A model generated the notes under the pieces. That model saw only the letters and a list, made by a program, of their open reading frames with translations. It was not told the origin of the DNA and searched no databases. From NCBI RefSeq assembly GCF_041410465.1, contig NZ_CP166961.1:620001-684000 (forward strand): 64,000 nt of DNA, written 5' to 3'. The position numbers and the translations under genes were made by a program. Source of the DNA: Thalassotalea sp. 273M-4. Lineage in GTDB: Bacteria > Pseudomonadota > Gammaproteobacteria > Enterobacterales > Alteromonadaceae. Of the stretch, positions 23,067 to 32,799 are shown piece after piece (the first letter of the stretch is position 1; the number at the start of each line of letters is the position of its first letter).

Positions 23067-24953
23067 ATGACAGAACAATACAACTCCGAATCCATTGAAG
23101 TATTAAGTGGTTTAGATCCGGTAAAGCGTCGACCGGGTATGTATACCGACACCAATCGACCGAACCATCTCGGTCAGGAAGTTATTGATAACTCCGTAGA
23201 TGAGGCGCTTGCTGGTCATGCCCAGAATATTCAAGTTATTCTGCATGAGGACCACTCACTAGAAGTGATCGATGATGGCCGTGGTATGCCTACCGATATT
23301 CACCCTGAAGAAGGTGTGCCAGGGGTGGAGCTTATTTTTACGCGACTGCATGCGGGCGGTAAGTTTTCCAATAAAAACTACCAGTTCTCAGGTGGTCTAC
23401 ACGGCGTTGGTATTTCGGTTGTAAACGCCTTATCTACGCGCGTTGAAGTGACCGTAAAGCGCAATCAAAAAGTCTATGAGATGGCGTTTGAACATGGTGA
23501 TAAAGTCACCGACTTAACCGAAACCGGTACAGTGGGTAAACGTAATACCGGGTCACGTGTTCGATTTTGGCCCGATGCCAGTTATTTTGACAGTGCCAAA
23601 TTTTCAGTCTCTAAAATGACTCATATCCTTAAGGCGAAAGCGGTATTATGTCCAGGCCTTAGCATTAAGTTTCATAATAAAACCACCAATACCAAATTAC
23701 ATTGGTGTTACGAGAATGGTTTAAGAGATTACTTAAAAGAGGCGGTTAATAAATTTGAAAACTTACCCGAAGAGCCGTTTGTTGGTGAGTTTATGGCGAC
23801 GAATGAAGGCGTTAGTTGGGCGTTAACTTGGTTGCCTGAAGGTGGCGAAAATATTGGCGAAAGTTATGTTAACCTGATCCCAACTATTCAAGGTGGTACG
23901 CATGTTAATGGCTTGCGCCAAGGCTTATTAGATTCGATGCGAGAATTCTGTGAGTTTCGTAATATGTTGCCTCGTGGGGTTAAGCTTACTCCAGATGATA
24001 TCTGGGATAAGTGTTCATATATTCTATCGGTTAAAATTCAAGACCCTCAGTTTGCTGGCCAAACTAAAGAGCGGTTGTCATCAAGACAATGCGCTGCCTT
24101 TGTCTCGGGGGTGGTTAAAGATGCTTTCAGTTTATGGCTTAATGAGCACACCGATATTGCCGAAGCGTTAGCAGAATTTTGTATTTCTAATGCTCAGCGT
24201 CGGATGCGAGCGAGTAAAAAAGTTGTTCGTAAAAAGGTTACCCAAGGTCCCGCACTGCCGGGTAAATTGACCGATTGTGGTTCGCAAGAGCCGGAACGAA
24301 CAGAGCTATTTTTGGTCGAGGGTGACTCGGCCGGTGGTAGTGCTAAACAAGCCCGCGATCGTGACTTTCAGGCCATTATGCCCCTGAGAGGTAAAATTTT
24401 AAACTCATGGGAAGTCGATTCAGGTCAAATTTTGGCCTCGCAAGAAATTCACGATATATCGGTTGCCTTGGGTATCGATCCTGACAGTGATGATTTATCG
24501 TCTTTACGTTACGGCAAAATATGTATCCTTGCCGATGCTGACTCCGACGGATTGCACATTGCCACTTTATTATGTGCCTTGTTCACCCAACACTTTTTAC
24601 CTCTGGTACAAGCTGGGCATGTGTATGTCGCAATGCCACCGTTATACCGTATTGATGTTGGTAAAGAAGTGTTTTATGCCCTTGATGAACAAGAAAAAGA
24701 CGGCATTTTAGATCGAATTGAAGCCGAGAAAAAGCGCAGTAAAGTTAATGTACAACGCTTTAAAGGTTTGGGTGAAATGAACCCATTGCAACTTCGTGAA
24801 ACCACCATGGATCCTAATACTCGACGTTTGGTGCAGTTAACCGTTGACGATTTTGACGTGACCATGGAAATGATGGATATGCTGCTGTCGAAAAAACGCT
24901 CGGGCGATCGCAAAGATTGGTTACAACAAAAAGGTAATTTAGCCGACATTTAG
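23067..24953 (+). CDS. parE: DNA topoisomerase IV subunit B
   Basis: 628 residues (E. coli 630). ATPase subunit of the chromosome-decatenating type II topoisomerase. The GHKL domain has EVIDNSVDEALAGHA, VIDDGRGMPTDIH and GGLHGVGISVVNALS. The TOPRIM domain has VEGDSAGGSAKQARDRDFQA and ADADSDGLHIATLL. The C-terminus QRFKGLGEMNPLQLRETTMDP is typical. Its partner parC lies 3.2 kb away, beyond an arsenate-resistance unit. Confidence 0.97.
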   Translation: MTEQYNSESIEVLSGLDPVKRRPGMYTDTNRPNHLGQEVIDNSVDEALAGHAQNIQVILHEDHSLEVIDDGRGMPTDIHPEEGVPGVELIFTRLHAGGKFSNKNYQFSGGLHGVGISVVNALSTRVEVTVKRNQKVYEMAFEHGDKVTDLTETGTVGKRNTGSRVRFWPDASYFDSAKFSVSKMTHILKAKAVLCPGLSIKFHNKTTNTKLHWCYENGLRDYLKEAVNKFENLPEEPFVGEFMATNEGVSWALTWLPEGGENIGESYVNLIPTIQGGTHVNGLRQGLLDSMREFCEFRNMLPRGVKLTPDDIWDKCSYILSVKIQDPQFAGQTKERLSSRQCAAFVSGVVKDAFSLWLNEHTDIAEALAEFCISNAQRRMRASKKVVRKKVTQGPALPGKLTDCGSQEPERTELFLVEGDSAGGSAKQARDRDFQAIMPLRGKILNSWEVDSGQILASQEIHDISVALGIDPDSDDLSSLRYGKICILADADSDGLHIATLLCALFTQHFLPLVQAGHVYVAMPPLYRIDVGKEVFYALDEQEKDGILDRIEAEKKRSKVNVQRFKGLGEMNPLQLRETTMDPNTRRLVQLTVDDFDVTMEMMDMLLSKKRSGDRKDWLQQKGNLADI

Positions 24954-24995
24954 CCAATACCTAATTGTAAACAGCGACTGTTAGTCATCATCAAG

Positions 24996-25036
24996 CCTGT
25001 GGTCAGAGCATATCAGTTCAACCACAGGTTTTTTAT
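24996..25036 (+). terminator. terminator of parE
   Basis: Stem CCTGTGGT/ACCACAGG (24996-25003 and 25021-25028) with a 17-base loop and a run of six T. Confidence 0.75.
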
Positions 25037-25131
25037 TGTAATATTTTTAAGATCACGGCTTTGCCATCATCATGTTGCTTTAAGACTAATGGGTATAACG
25101 GACCATTATGTCGGTTAAATCAACGCCTTTC

Positions 25132-25155
25132 CTATATATTGAATTTCATATATAG
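25132..25155. promoter_or_regulatory. candidate operator before the arsenate-resistance genes
   Basis: Inverted repeat CTATATAT/ATATATAG with an 8-base spacer, about 107 bp before the GAPDH start. AT-rich inverted repeats of this size are common for ArsR/SmtB-type repressors. No arsR gene is in the window, so the assignment is inference. Confidence 0.4.
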
Positions 25156-25261
25156 TTCGAAAATTGTTTAATCGGCTCGACATATTCGTTATTTCAGTCG
25201 ATTCTTAGGTCATTTTATGATGACTAAAAAAGTAAACTAGAGAAAAGATACAGAGGTATTT

Positions 25262-26269
25262 ATGAAAGTTCGTGTTGGTATTAATGGGTTTGGTCGTATG
25301 GGACGACTGGTTTTTCGCGCTGCTTGGCGCTGGCCTGAAATCGAATTTGTTCATATTAACGACCCTGCTGGCGATGCCAAAACCCTTGCCCATTTAATTA
25401 ATTATGACTCTGTTCATGGTATTTGGTCAGAAACGGCAGAAGCAGAAGCCAACGCGATGGTGATCAATGGTCATAAAATAAGCACCAGCGAAAATGCCGA
25501 TATCGACAGCACCGATTGGTCAGGATGTGACATTGTCATTGACGCCTCAGGCGTATTTAAAGACAAAGCATTGCTACAAGCCTACCTTGAGCAAGGTGTT
25601 AAAAAGGTGGTGGTTACAGCGCCGGTAAAACAAGACGGTGTATTAGATGTTGTTATGGGTGTTAATGACCATCTTTACGATGCCACCGTGTATGACATTG
25701 TAACCGCCGCATCTTGCACCACCAACTGCTTAGCCCCTGCGGTAAAAGTACTGCAAGAAAAAATTGGTATTAAACATGGCAGCATGACCACCATTCACGA
25801 CATTACCAATACCCAAACCATTATTGATGCCCCGCACAAGGATTTACGCAGAGCGCGCGCTTGTGGCATGAGTTTGATCCCAACAACAACGGGCTCAGCA
25901 ACCGCCATTACCCATATATTTCCTGAATTAAAAGGGCGTTTAAACGGTCACGCCGTTCGTGTTCCCTTAGCCAATGCGTCGTTAACCGATTGTGTGTTTG
26001 AAATGAATCGCGCCACCAATATTGACGAAATCAATGCCTTGATGAAAGAGGCTGCCGCCGGTGAGCTTAAAGGTATTTTAGGTTATGAAACCAAACCATT
26101 AGTGTCGATTGATTACAAAACCGATCCACGCTCATGTGTTGTCGATGCGCTCTCTACTATGGTGGTGAACGATACCCAAGTAAAAATGTATTTGTGGTAT
26201 GACAATGAATGGGGCTATGCCAACCGCACGGCGGAATTAATGCGTAAAGTCGCGCATTCGATCGCCTAA
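25262..26269 (+). CDS. gap: ArsJ-associated glyceraldehyde-3-phosphate dehydrogenase
   Basis: 335 residues. The NAD site [17 protein letters not shown] and the active-site [11 protein letters not shown] (catalytic Cys) are intact, as is the C-terminal [16 protein letters not shown]. The gene is 10 bp upstream of arsJ. In that context this enzyme is known to use arsenate in place of phosphate and make unstable 1-arseno-3-phosphoglycerate, which ArsJ exports; together they give arsenate resistance. Several features ([22 protein letters not shown], Met/Ile-rich) differ from a glycolytic Gap. Confidence 0.88.
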   Translation: MKVRVGINGFGRMGRLVFRAAWRWPEIEFVHINDPAGDAKTLAHLINYDSVHGIWSETAEAEANAMVINGHKISTSENADIDSTDWSGCDIVIDASGVFKDKALLQAYLEQGVKKVVVTAPVKQDGVLDVVMGVNDHLYDATVYDIVTAASCTTNCLAPAVKVLQEKIGIKHGSMTTIHDITNTQTIIDAPHKDLRRARACGMSLIPTTTGSATAITHIFPELKGRLNGHAVRVPLANASLTDCVFEMNRATNIDEINALMKEAAAGELKGILGYETKPLVSIDYKTDPRSCVVDALSTMVVNDTQVKMYLWYDNEWGYANRTAELMRKVAHSIA

Positions 26270-26279
26270 AAGGTGGTTT

Positions 26280-27527
26280 ATGTTGTCGGCTCTGGATGCA
26301 AAAATAAAACAATACTTGGTGGTGACAGGTAATTATTGGGCCTTTACCTTAACCGATGGTGCGCTAAGAATGCTGGTGGTGTTGTATTTTCATCAGCTCG
26401 GCTATTCGGCCCTAAATATTGCGCTACTTTTTTTGTTTTATGAATTTTTTGGTGTCGTTACCAATTTAATTGGCGGTTGGCTTGGGGCGCGAGTAGGGCT
26501 TAATCGTACCATGCAAGTGGGGTTAGTCTTACAAGTGGGCGCACTGTTAATGTTAACCGTACCAGAGTCGATGCTCAGTATTGTCTGGGTGATGTCGGCG
26601 CAGGCTCTTTCGGGGATTGCCAAAGACTTAAATAAAATGTCTGCGAAAAGCTCGATTAAACATCTTGTGCCCAATGATAGCCAAGGTCGTTTGTATCAAT
26701 GGGTGGCGATTTTAACCGGATCAAAAAACACCTTAAAAGGGGCGGGATTCTTTTTAGGGGCTATTTTATTGCAATGGTATGGTTTTAGCTTATCCATGTG
26801 GATTATGGCATCGGCTTTAGCGGTCACGGCTTTGCTCAGTGCTTTTGTATTGCAAGCTGATATGGGCAAAGCATCAACCAAACCCAAATTTAAAGATATA
26901 TTCTCAAAAAGTGAGGCAATTAATAGATTATCACTGGCTCGGATGTTTTTGTTTGGGGCACGTGATATCTGGTTTGTGGTGGCCTTGCCGGTTTATTTGT
27001 CAACCGCTTTAGGTTGGCAACCATCGTTTGTCGGTGCTTTTATGGCGACGTGGATCATCGCTTATGGTTTCGTGCAAACGTTGGCACCCAAGCTCACTCA
27101 ACGGCAAAAAACACGACCGTCAACACTTTCACCCGCCGTGCGGTGGGGGGCTTTATTAACCCTAAATACCGCCATTGTTGCAGCCTTGTTTCATTTTTTT
27201 GAGTACAACTTAGCCAGCGTTGAAATTATTCTGGTGTTAGGTTTGATAAGTTTCGGTTTTTGTTTTGCGGTTAATTCGTCGTTACATAGTTACCTCATTG
27301 TTGCTCTGGCAAAATCCGACGGGGTGTCCTTAGATGTAGGGTTTTATTATATGGCGAATGCCATGGGGCGATTAGTCGGGACCATGTTGTCGGGTTACTT
27401 GTATCAAGTCTATGGGCTTTGGGTGTGCTTGATGGGCTCTACCTTGATGTTACTTATAGCCACCATTACCGTGCATTTTGTACCACAACCCAATATCGCA
27501 CCACAGCATAAACCGATTAAACATTAG
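26280..27527 (+). CDS. arsJ: organoarsenical efflux MFS transporter ArsJ
   Basis: 415 residues with about 12 transmembrane helices. It carries VTGNYWAFTLTDGALRMLVVL near the N-terminus and GIAKDLNKMSAKSSIK, both recognisable as ArsJ rather than a general major-facilitator transporter. It is thought to expel 1-arseno-3-phosphoglycerate made by the adjacent GAPDH. The pair forms one transcription unit with 10 bp between genes. No arsR, arsC or arsB is in the window. Confidence 0.88.
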   Translation: MLSALDAKIKQYLVVTGNYWAFTLTDGALRMLVVLYFHQLGYSALNIALLFLFYEFFGVVTNLIGGWLGARVGLNRTMQVGLVLQVGALLMLTVPESMLSIVWVMSAQALSGIAKDLNKMSAKSSIKHLVPNDSQGRLYQWVAILTGSKNTLKGAGFFLGAILLQWYGFSLSMWIMASALAVTALLSAFVLQADMGKASTKPKFKDIFSKSEAINRLSLARMFLFGARDIWFVVALPVYLSTALGWQPSFVGAFMATWIIAYGFVQTLAPKLTQRQKTRPSTLSPAVRWGALLTLNTAIVAALFHFFEYNLASVEIILVLGLISFGFCFAVNSSLHSYLIVALAKSDGVSLDVGFYYMANAMGRLVGTMLSGYLYQVYGLWVCLMGSTLMLLIATITVHFVPQPNIAPQHKPIKH

Positions 27528-27555
27528 GTTTATAAAATATCGACAAGGATCCTTA

Positions 27556-27963
27556 ATGCAACAACAAGACAAGACGTTATGCCATATTTCCATTGGTACT
27601 AACAGATTAAAACAAGCCACTGAATTTTATGATAAGTTATTGCCATTATTAGGCATTGAACGAGTGACCGCCCATGAGCAGTCGGTCGCTTATGGCAAAG
27701 GTTATCCGACTTTTTGGGTGCAAATTCCTTATGATCAACAGCCTGCTACGGTTGGTAATGGCAGTCATATCGGGTTTATGGCGACAAGTCGAGCGCAAGT
27801 GGATGCGTTTTATCATACAGCGCTCAAGCTTGGCGCAAAGTGCAATGGTAAACCGGGTCCTAGGCCCGAGTATGGTGAGCCATATTACGGCTGTTTCGTT
27901 ATCGACCTAGATGGTCATCGCATTGAAGCCAGCTTTTGGGATGTAAATTATCAGCCGTCTTAG
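27556..27963 (+). CDS. VOC (glyoxalase-fold) family protein
   Basis: 135 residues from ATG 27556, which has AAGGAT just before it. The frame is open further upstream to 27478 within arsJ but without a ribosome binding site. HISIGTNRLKQATEFYDKLLPLLG at the start and FVIDLDGHRIEASFWD at the end are the paired beta-alpha-beta metal-binding modules of the vicinal-oxygen-chelate fold. Substrate unknown. It is 28 bp after arsJ and could belong to the same unit, perhaps in detoxification (inference). Confidence 0.75.
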   Translation: MQQQDKTLCHISIGTNRLKQATEFYDKLLPLLGIERVTAHEQSVAYGKGYPTFWVQIPYDQQPATVGNGSHIGFMATSRAQVDAFYHTALKLGAKCNGKPGPRPEYGEPYYGCFVIDLDGHRIEASFWDVNYQPS

Positions 27964-28083
27964 TTATGGTTAACGATGAAGTATCTTTTCACATTGATTG
28001 TCAATTTTGCCCCAACTCAAATAATTCTTGCACGTGATTATTAAATAGCGGTTTTGCATTGAGTTAATTTCGGCTAAAGTAGT

Positions 28084-28138
28084 AGACCAATTCGATTAAA
28101 TCTTTGCCCACGCAGTAAAAATGTAATCGAGTAGGTCT
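28084..28138. repeat. palindromic intergenic repeat
   Basis: Imperfect inverted repeat with arms 28084-28098 and 28124-28138, matching at 12 of 15 positions. Its left part resembles 7355-7380 (ACCAAT, ATTAA and TTTGCCCA shared). It lies between the VOC gene and parC. Confidence 0.5.
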
Positions 28139-28192
28139 TAGCCAATAATAAAAATATAAACATCGCTTTAATTTTAGGAACTTTCATTCATT

Positions 28193-30448
28193 ATGTCTGA
28201 CGCAATCGATTTAAGCCTTGATGGTATCGAACAGATGCCGCTAAGGCGTTTTACCGAGGATGCCTACCTCAATTATTCAATGTATGTGATTATGGATCGT
28301 GCCTTGCCACACATTGGGGATGGGTTAAAACCGGTACAACGACGCATTGTTTATGCAATGTCTGAGCTTGGCTTGAATGCAAGCGCTAAATATAAGAAAT
28401 CGGCTCGTACTGTAGGTGACGTACTGGGTAAATTTCACCCTCATGGCGACTCCGCTTGTTATGAAGCCATGGTATTAATGGCACAACCCTTCTCGTACCG
28501 TTACCCATTGGTTGATGGTCAAGGGAACTGGGGGGCGCCCGATGATCCAAAATCGTTTGCTGCCATGCGTTATACCGAGTCGAAGCTGTCAAAATTTAGC
28601 GAAGTCTTATTATCCGAACTCGGTCAAGGTACAGTTGATTGGTCACCAAACTTTGATGGTACGATGAAAGAGCCTAAAACTTTACCGGCTCGACTCCCTC
28701 ACATTTTATTAAATGGTATTACCGGTATTGCAGTCGGTATGGCAACAGATATTCCGCCGCACAATGTGCGAGAAGTGGCCGATGCTTGTGTGCATTTGAT
28801 CGAAAATCCAAAAGCGGAACTGGCCGAAATTTGCGATATAGTAAAAGGTCCAGACTATCCGACAGATGCTGAAATCATTACCCCACGGGCGGATATTCAA
28901 AAGATTTATCAAACCGGTCGGGGTTCGATAAAAATGCGAGCGGTTTATGAAGTGGAGCAAGGTGATATTGTGATCACGGCATTACCACATCAAGCATCGG
29001 GAGCCAAAATCTTAGAGCAAATCGCAGCGCAAATGCAGGCTAAGAAACTTCCTATGGTGGTGGATTTGCGTGATGAGTCCGATCATGAAAACCCGACCCG
29101 TTTAGTTATCGTACCGCGTTCTAACCGAGTTGATGTCGAGCAAGTGATGCAACATTTATTTGCCACCACCGACTTGGAAAAAAATTATCGCATTAACCTT
29201 AATATATTAGGGTTAGACAATCGCCCAGCGGTTAAGAATCTTAGAGAGATTTTAGTTGAATGGCTAGAGTATCGCCGTGAAACCATTCGTCGACGATTGC
29301 AGTACCGCTTAGATAAAGTGCTGGCAAGGTTGCATATATTAGATGGTTTGCTGATTGCTTATCTCAATATCGATGAAGTCATTGCGATTATTCGTGAATA
29401 CGACAACCCCAAAGAAGAGTTAATGACCCGCTTTGGTTTAAGTAAAACCCAAGCAGAAGCCATTCTTGAAATTAAACTTCGTCAGTTAGCCAAACTCGAA
29501 GAAATTAAGATCAGAGCTGAGCAGGAAGAACTTGCGAAAGAGCGTGATCAGATTGAAAAAATACTCGCGTCAAAAACCCGGATGAATACTTTAATGAAAA
29601 AGGAAATCTTGGCGGTCGCGAAAGAGCATGGTGATGATCGTCGCTCTAAAATGGTTGAGCGAGGCGAAGCCAAGGCCTTAGATGAAAAAGACCTGATGCC
29701 GTCAGAACCGGTTACTGTGGTGATCTCTGAAAAAGGTTGGGCAAGGGCCGCAAAAGGCCATGATATTGACCCGAAAGCCTTAAGTTATAAATCAGGCGAT
29801 ACCTATCTTACCTCAGTGAAAGGGCGCAGTAATCGGCCCGTGGTGTTTTTAGATTCATCGGGGCGCGCATTTGCGACCGAAGCCCACAGTCTGCCAAGTG
29901 CGCGCAGTCAAGGGGAACCGTTAACTGGGCGTTTTACCCCGGCTCCTGGTAACACCTTTACTCACTGTATTATGGGCAATGATGAGCAGAAATTCTTATT
30001 ATCGAGCGATTCGGGCTATGGTTTTATTGGTAACTTTGCTGATATGGTCAGTCGTAATAAAAACGGTAAGGCGTTATTAACATTGCCAGAAGGTGCAAAA
30101 GTGATGTCACCTCAAGCTGTTAATGACATTGATAATAGCCTGTGTTTATCGATTACCACCGAAGGCCGAATGCTGTTATTCCCATTAAAAGACTTGCCTC
30201 AACTGAGTAAAGGTAAAGGGAATAAGATCATTAATATTCCAGCCGCTAGAGCAAAAAGTCGCGAAGAATTTGTTACCATTTTGACCGTGGTAGAGCAAGG
30301 TCAAGCCGTTACATTATATGCAGGTAAGCGCAAACTTACCCTAAAGCCGAGTGATTTAGAACATTATCGTGGCGAGCGTGGTCGACGAGGTAATAAGTTA
30401 CCGCGAGGCTTACAACGGGTTGAGCGAGTCAGTATCGATGGCGAATAA
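28193..30448 (+). CDS. parC: DNA topoisomerase IV subunit A
   Basis: 751 residues (E. coli 752). DNA-cleaving subunit that pairs with ParE to decatenate daughter chromosomes. The active-site Tyr is residue 127 ([10 protein letters not shown]). The quinolone-resistance region reads [12 protein letters not shown], with Ser87 and Glu91 matching the wild-type Ser80 and Glu84 of E. coli, so no target mutation is visible. The C-terminal beta-pinwheel has [12 protein letters not shown] and [15 protein letters not shown]. Confidence 0.97.
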   Translation: MSDAIDLSLDGIEQMPLRRFTEDAYLNYSMYVIMDRALPHIGDGLKPVQRRIVYAMSELGLNASAKYKKSARTVGDVLGKFHPHGDSACYEAMVLMAQPFSYRYPLVDGQGNWGAPDDPKSFAAMRYTESKLSKFSEVLLSELGQGTVDWSPNFDGTMKEPKTLPARLPHILLNGITGIAVGMATDIPPHNVREVADACVHLIENPKAELAEICDIVKGPDYPTDAEIITPRADIQKIYQTGRGSIKMRAVYEVEQGDIVITALPHQASGAKILEQIAAQMQAKKLPMVVDLRDESDHENPTRLVIVPRSNRVDVEQVMQHLFATTDLEKNYRINLNILGLDNRPAVKNLREILVEWLEYRRETIRRRLQYRLDKVLARLHILDGLLIAYLNIDEVIAIIREYDNPKEELMTRFGLSKTQAEAILEIKLRQLAKLEEIKIRAEQEELAKERDQIEKILASKTRMNTLMKKEILAVAKEHGDDRRSKMVERGEAKALDEKDLMPSEPVTVVISEKGWARAAKGHDIDPKALSYKSGDTYLTSVKGRSNRPVVFLDSSGRAFATEAHSLPSARSQGEPLTGRFTPAPGNTFTHCIMGNDEQKFLLSSDSGYGFIGNFADMVSRNKNGKALLTLPEGAKVMSPQAVNDIDNSLCLSITTEGRMLLFPLKDLPQLSKGKGNKIINIPAARAKSREEFVTILTVVEQGQAVTLYAGKRKLTLKPSDLEHYRGERGRRGNKLPRGLQRVERVSIDGE

Positions 30449-30479
30449 GTCGTCGTCTTTTCACTATTTTTAAGAGTCA

Positions 30480-30509
30480 AAAAGCGCAGTTAGTCTCTGC
30501 GCTTTTTTT
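30480..30509 (+). terminator. terminator of parC
   Basis: Stem AAAGCGCAG/CTGCGCTTT with a 7-base loop and seven T, about 30 bases past the stop. Confidence 0.85.
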
Positions 30510-30602
30510 ATGCTGAAAAACAAATTTACCCAATTATCAGATATCTTTCATAATTGGTAATAGTGTATAATTTGCGCCAACTTAAATCATTTGGAATCTA
30601 TT

Positions 30603-31367
30603 GTGTTAGCTGTTGTTCGCCTGATCCTTATTACCATTGCGCTTTTAACCATTAGCCTGTGTTCAATTGTATATTGTATTTTTCGACCTGGGCATCGTAA
30701 CAATGCTCATTATACTGCCGTCATTGTGGGTAAAATGGCCAAAATTTTTGGAATAGACGTTGAAATTCGTCGCCCAGAAAATCTTGAGGAGTTAGGACCA
30801 ACCGTTTACGTGGCTAATCATCAAAACTCCTATGATATTTTTACCGTTAGTGCAGGCATGCCAAAAGGTACAGTAAGTATTGGTAAGAAAAGTCTGCGTT
30901 GGATCCCATTTTTTGGTCAAATGTATTGGTTTACCGGAAACATTTTGATTGACCGTGGTAATCGCTCAAAAGCCCATGGCACCATAGCGACCGCAGCGCG
31001 CAAAATGCGCGAAAAGAACATTTCTGTTTGGTTATTTCCAGAAGGTACCAGAAGTTATGGTCGGGGGTTATTACCGTTTAAAACCGGCGCTTTTCATACC
31101 GCTAAACAAGCCAATGCCCCCATCGTGCCAGTATGTGTAAGCAATACCCATAACATGGTTGATCTAAACCGTTGGAACAATGGAAAAATGATCATTGAAT
31201 TTATGCCTCCATTTCGTTTAGAAGATGGTGACAATCAATCGATTCGCCATGTAGCGAATAATACGCATGAGTTAATGCTAGCGAAAATCAAGGAATTAAG
31301 CATTGAAGCAGGCAACCCATTAACCTTAAATTTTGATGACAATGTGACTAAGGCAGAACAATCATGA
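30603..31367 (+). CDS. plsC: 1-acyl-sn-glycerol-3-phosphate acyltransferase
   Basis: 254 residues from GTG 30603, which matches the E. coli PlsC N-terminus (a hydrophobic anchor then YCIFRP) and has GGA before it. A TTG at 30591 would add four residues. Makes phosphatidic acid at the inner membrane. Motifs: VANHQNSYDIF (H-x4-D, catalytic), GNILIDRGNR, LFPEGTRSYGRG and APIVPVCVSN. A good -10 (TATAAT, 30566-30571) precedes it, so it has its own promoter after the parC terminator. It overlaps rraB by 4 bases. Confidence 0.93.
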   Translation: MLAVVRLILITIALLTISLCSIVYCIFRPGHRNNAHYTAVIVGKMAKIFGIDVEIRRPENLEELGPTVYVANHQNSYDIFTVSAGMPKGTVSIGKKSLRWIPFFGQMYWFTGNILIDRGNRSKAHGTIATAARKMREKNISVWLFPEGTRSYGRGLLPFKTGAFHTAKQANAPIVPVCVSNTHNMVDLNRWNNGKMIIEFMPPFRLEDGDNQSIRHVANNTHELMLAKIKELSIEAGNPLTLNFDDNVTKAEQS

Positions 31368-31747
31368 GCAATGAACAAGAGCTGGGTTTATCCGAAGCGC
31401 AAGAGCAAGAATTACAAGAATGGTTTGCCCATACCGAATCTTTGGTTAATGAGCTCATTGATGATGGCTCAAACCAAGAAAAGATGCACACCATAGAACA
31501 TCATTTTGCCAGTTCAAACTTTGAAGTGTTAGAAGCGGCAGCGATTTCGGCCTTTAAATTAGGCCTAGAAGTTGATGATCCAGAAGAAGCTGTGTTAGAA
31601 AATGGGGCGCGGGTTTTCGCCTTTGACATCATTACCGAATCACCATTAGACCTAGATGATTTGTTAGAAGAAACTCAGCAAATGTATCTATTGGCTAAAC
31701 AGTGCAAAGTTGAGTACGATGGCTGGGGCACCTACTTTGAAGAATAA
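31364..31747 (+). CDS. rraB: ribonuclease E inhibitor RraB
   Basis: 127 residues, strongly acidic, with the C-terminal QCKVEYDGWGTYFEE typical of RraB. In E. coli RraB binds the C-terminal scaffold of RNase E and slows mRNA decay. Start overlaps the plsC stop, implying coupled translation. Confidence 0.85.
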   Translation: MSNEQELGLSEAQEQELQEWFAHTESLVNELIDDGSNQEKMHTIEHHFASSNFEVLEAAAISAFKLGLEVDDPEEAVLENGARVFAFDIITESPLDLDDLLEETQQMYLLAKQCKVEYDGWGTYFEE

Positions 31748-31750
31748 ACA

Positions 31751-31776
31751 AAGGCTGCATTAACGCAGCCTTTTTT
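31751..31776 (+). terminator. terminator of plsC-rraB
   Basis: Stem AAGGCTGC/GCAGCCTT with a 6-base loop followed by six T. It may also serve the convergent DUF481 gene, whose stop is at 31792. Confidence 0.85.
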
Positions 31777-31791
31777 GTCTTTATGGTGGCG

Positions 31792-32589
31792 CTAAAAAGA
31801 GTATTTAGCGGCTAATATAAATAACTTATCTGTTTTTTCGGGTAAGACGCCGTCTTCATCTGGAATTGGGTAATCAACTCGGTCAACGACTAATTTAGCA
31901 TCCAAACTTAAATTACCGATAAGACTAATATTAAAGCCGGTTTCTAGATGATCGATGCGCTTACCGGCATCCTCTTTTACAAACTTACCCTCATAAAGTA
32001 AAAAGTACTTAATATCTTCAGAAATTAGGTATTCCAATTGAGTACCAATTAGCAGAACCGGTGTTGACACGGTGTCATCTTCACCAGCTTCTACCTCATC
32101 GTATTTGGTGTACTGCATACTTGGACCTGCAAGCACATCCCAGCGAAAGTCTGGTTGATCATAAATTTTATAACCAACAGCCACACCTAAAGTGGCTTGA
32201 TGACTGATGTTCTTAAAGGTATCGGTAAAGTACTCAAAGCTGGGCAATCTAAAAAAAACTCTCTCAGAATAGTCCAAATCATAGGCAGCATTGAGTCGGT
32301 GATTGCGTTCAGTGACTTCACTCTCATCGGTGGCAGTATCGGTTACTTTGGCAAAAATCCCAAGATACTTAGCACTAAAACGATCGTTTTCGGTTTTTCG
32401 TTCGGTACTTGCAGACATGGTGTAATCAGTGCGTTCGGAGTTGCCATCTTTATAATTTAAACCCGCTGAAATATCACTTTGCCATTTTGAGGCGCTGGAC
32501 TCTTGAGCGAAAAGCAAAGGATTGATTGAAAACAAAAGTAAGAAAGCCAAGGCCATTAACTTTGGTTTGGCATAAATTGTGTTTTGCAT
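31792..32589 (-). CDS. DUF481 family outer-membrane beta-barrel protein
   Basis: 265 residues. Signal peptide (about 1-29, ending FAQ), then alternating short strands of outer-membrane type: SDISAGLNYKDGNSERTDYTMSAS, NHRLNAAYDLDYSERVFFRLPS, LETGFNISLIGNLSLDAKLVVDRV. It ends in aromatic FILAAKYSF, the C-terminal Phe recognised by the BAM complex. DUF481 proteins are common in marine gammaproteobacteria; function unknown. Confidence 0.85.
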   Translation of the reverse strand: MQNTIYAKPKLMALAFLLLFSINPLLFAQESSASKWQSDISAGLNYKDGNSERTDYTMSASTERKTENDRFSAKYLGIFAKVTDTATDESEVTERNHRLNAAYDLDYSERVFFRLPSFEYFTDTFKNISHQATLGVAVGYKIYDQPDFRWDVLAGPSMQYTKYDEVEAGEDDTVSTPVLLIGTQLEYLISEDIKYFLLYEGKFVKEDAGKRIDHLETGFNISLIGNLSLDAKLVVDRVDYPIPDEDGVLPEKTDKLFILAAKYSF

Positions 32590-32723
32590 AATGATTCCTA
32601 TTTTTTATTCTTGCTACTTTTAGGATAGGCGAAATTTAATAAAGTACATAAGTTATTGATAAGTATTACTTCATGGGCTATGTGTAGGGATAAAGCAAGA
32701 GAGACAACGTGAGATTAGCGGAA

Positions 32724-32760
32724 ATAAAAAAGGTCAATAATCACCGTGATTATTGACCTT
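32724..32760 (-). terminator. terminator of putP
   Basis: A perfect 14-bp stem (32730-32743 and 32747-32760) with a 3-base loop and a U run on the minus strand. Confidence 0.85.
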
Positions 32761-32799
32761 ATAAAATGAGTTATGTGATTCACTGTTCGATTAAAGTGC

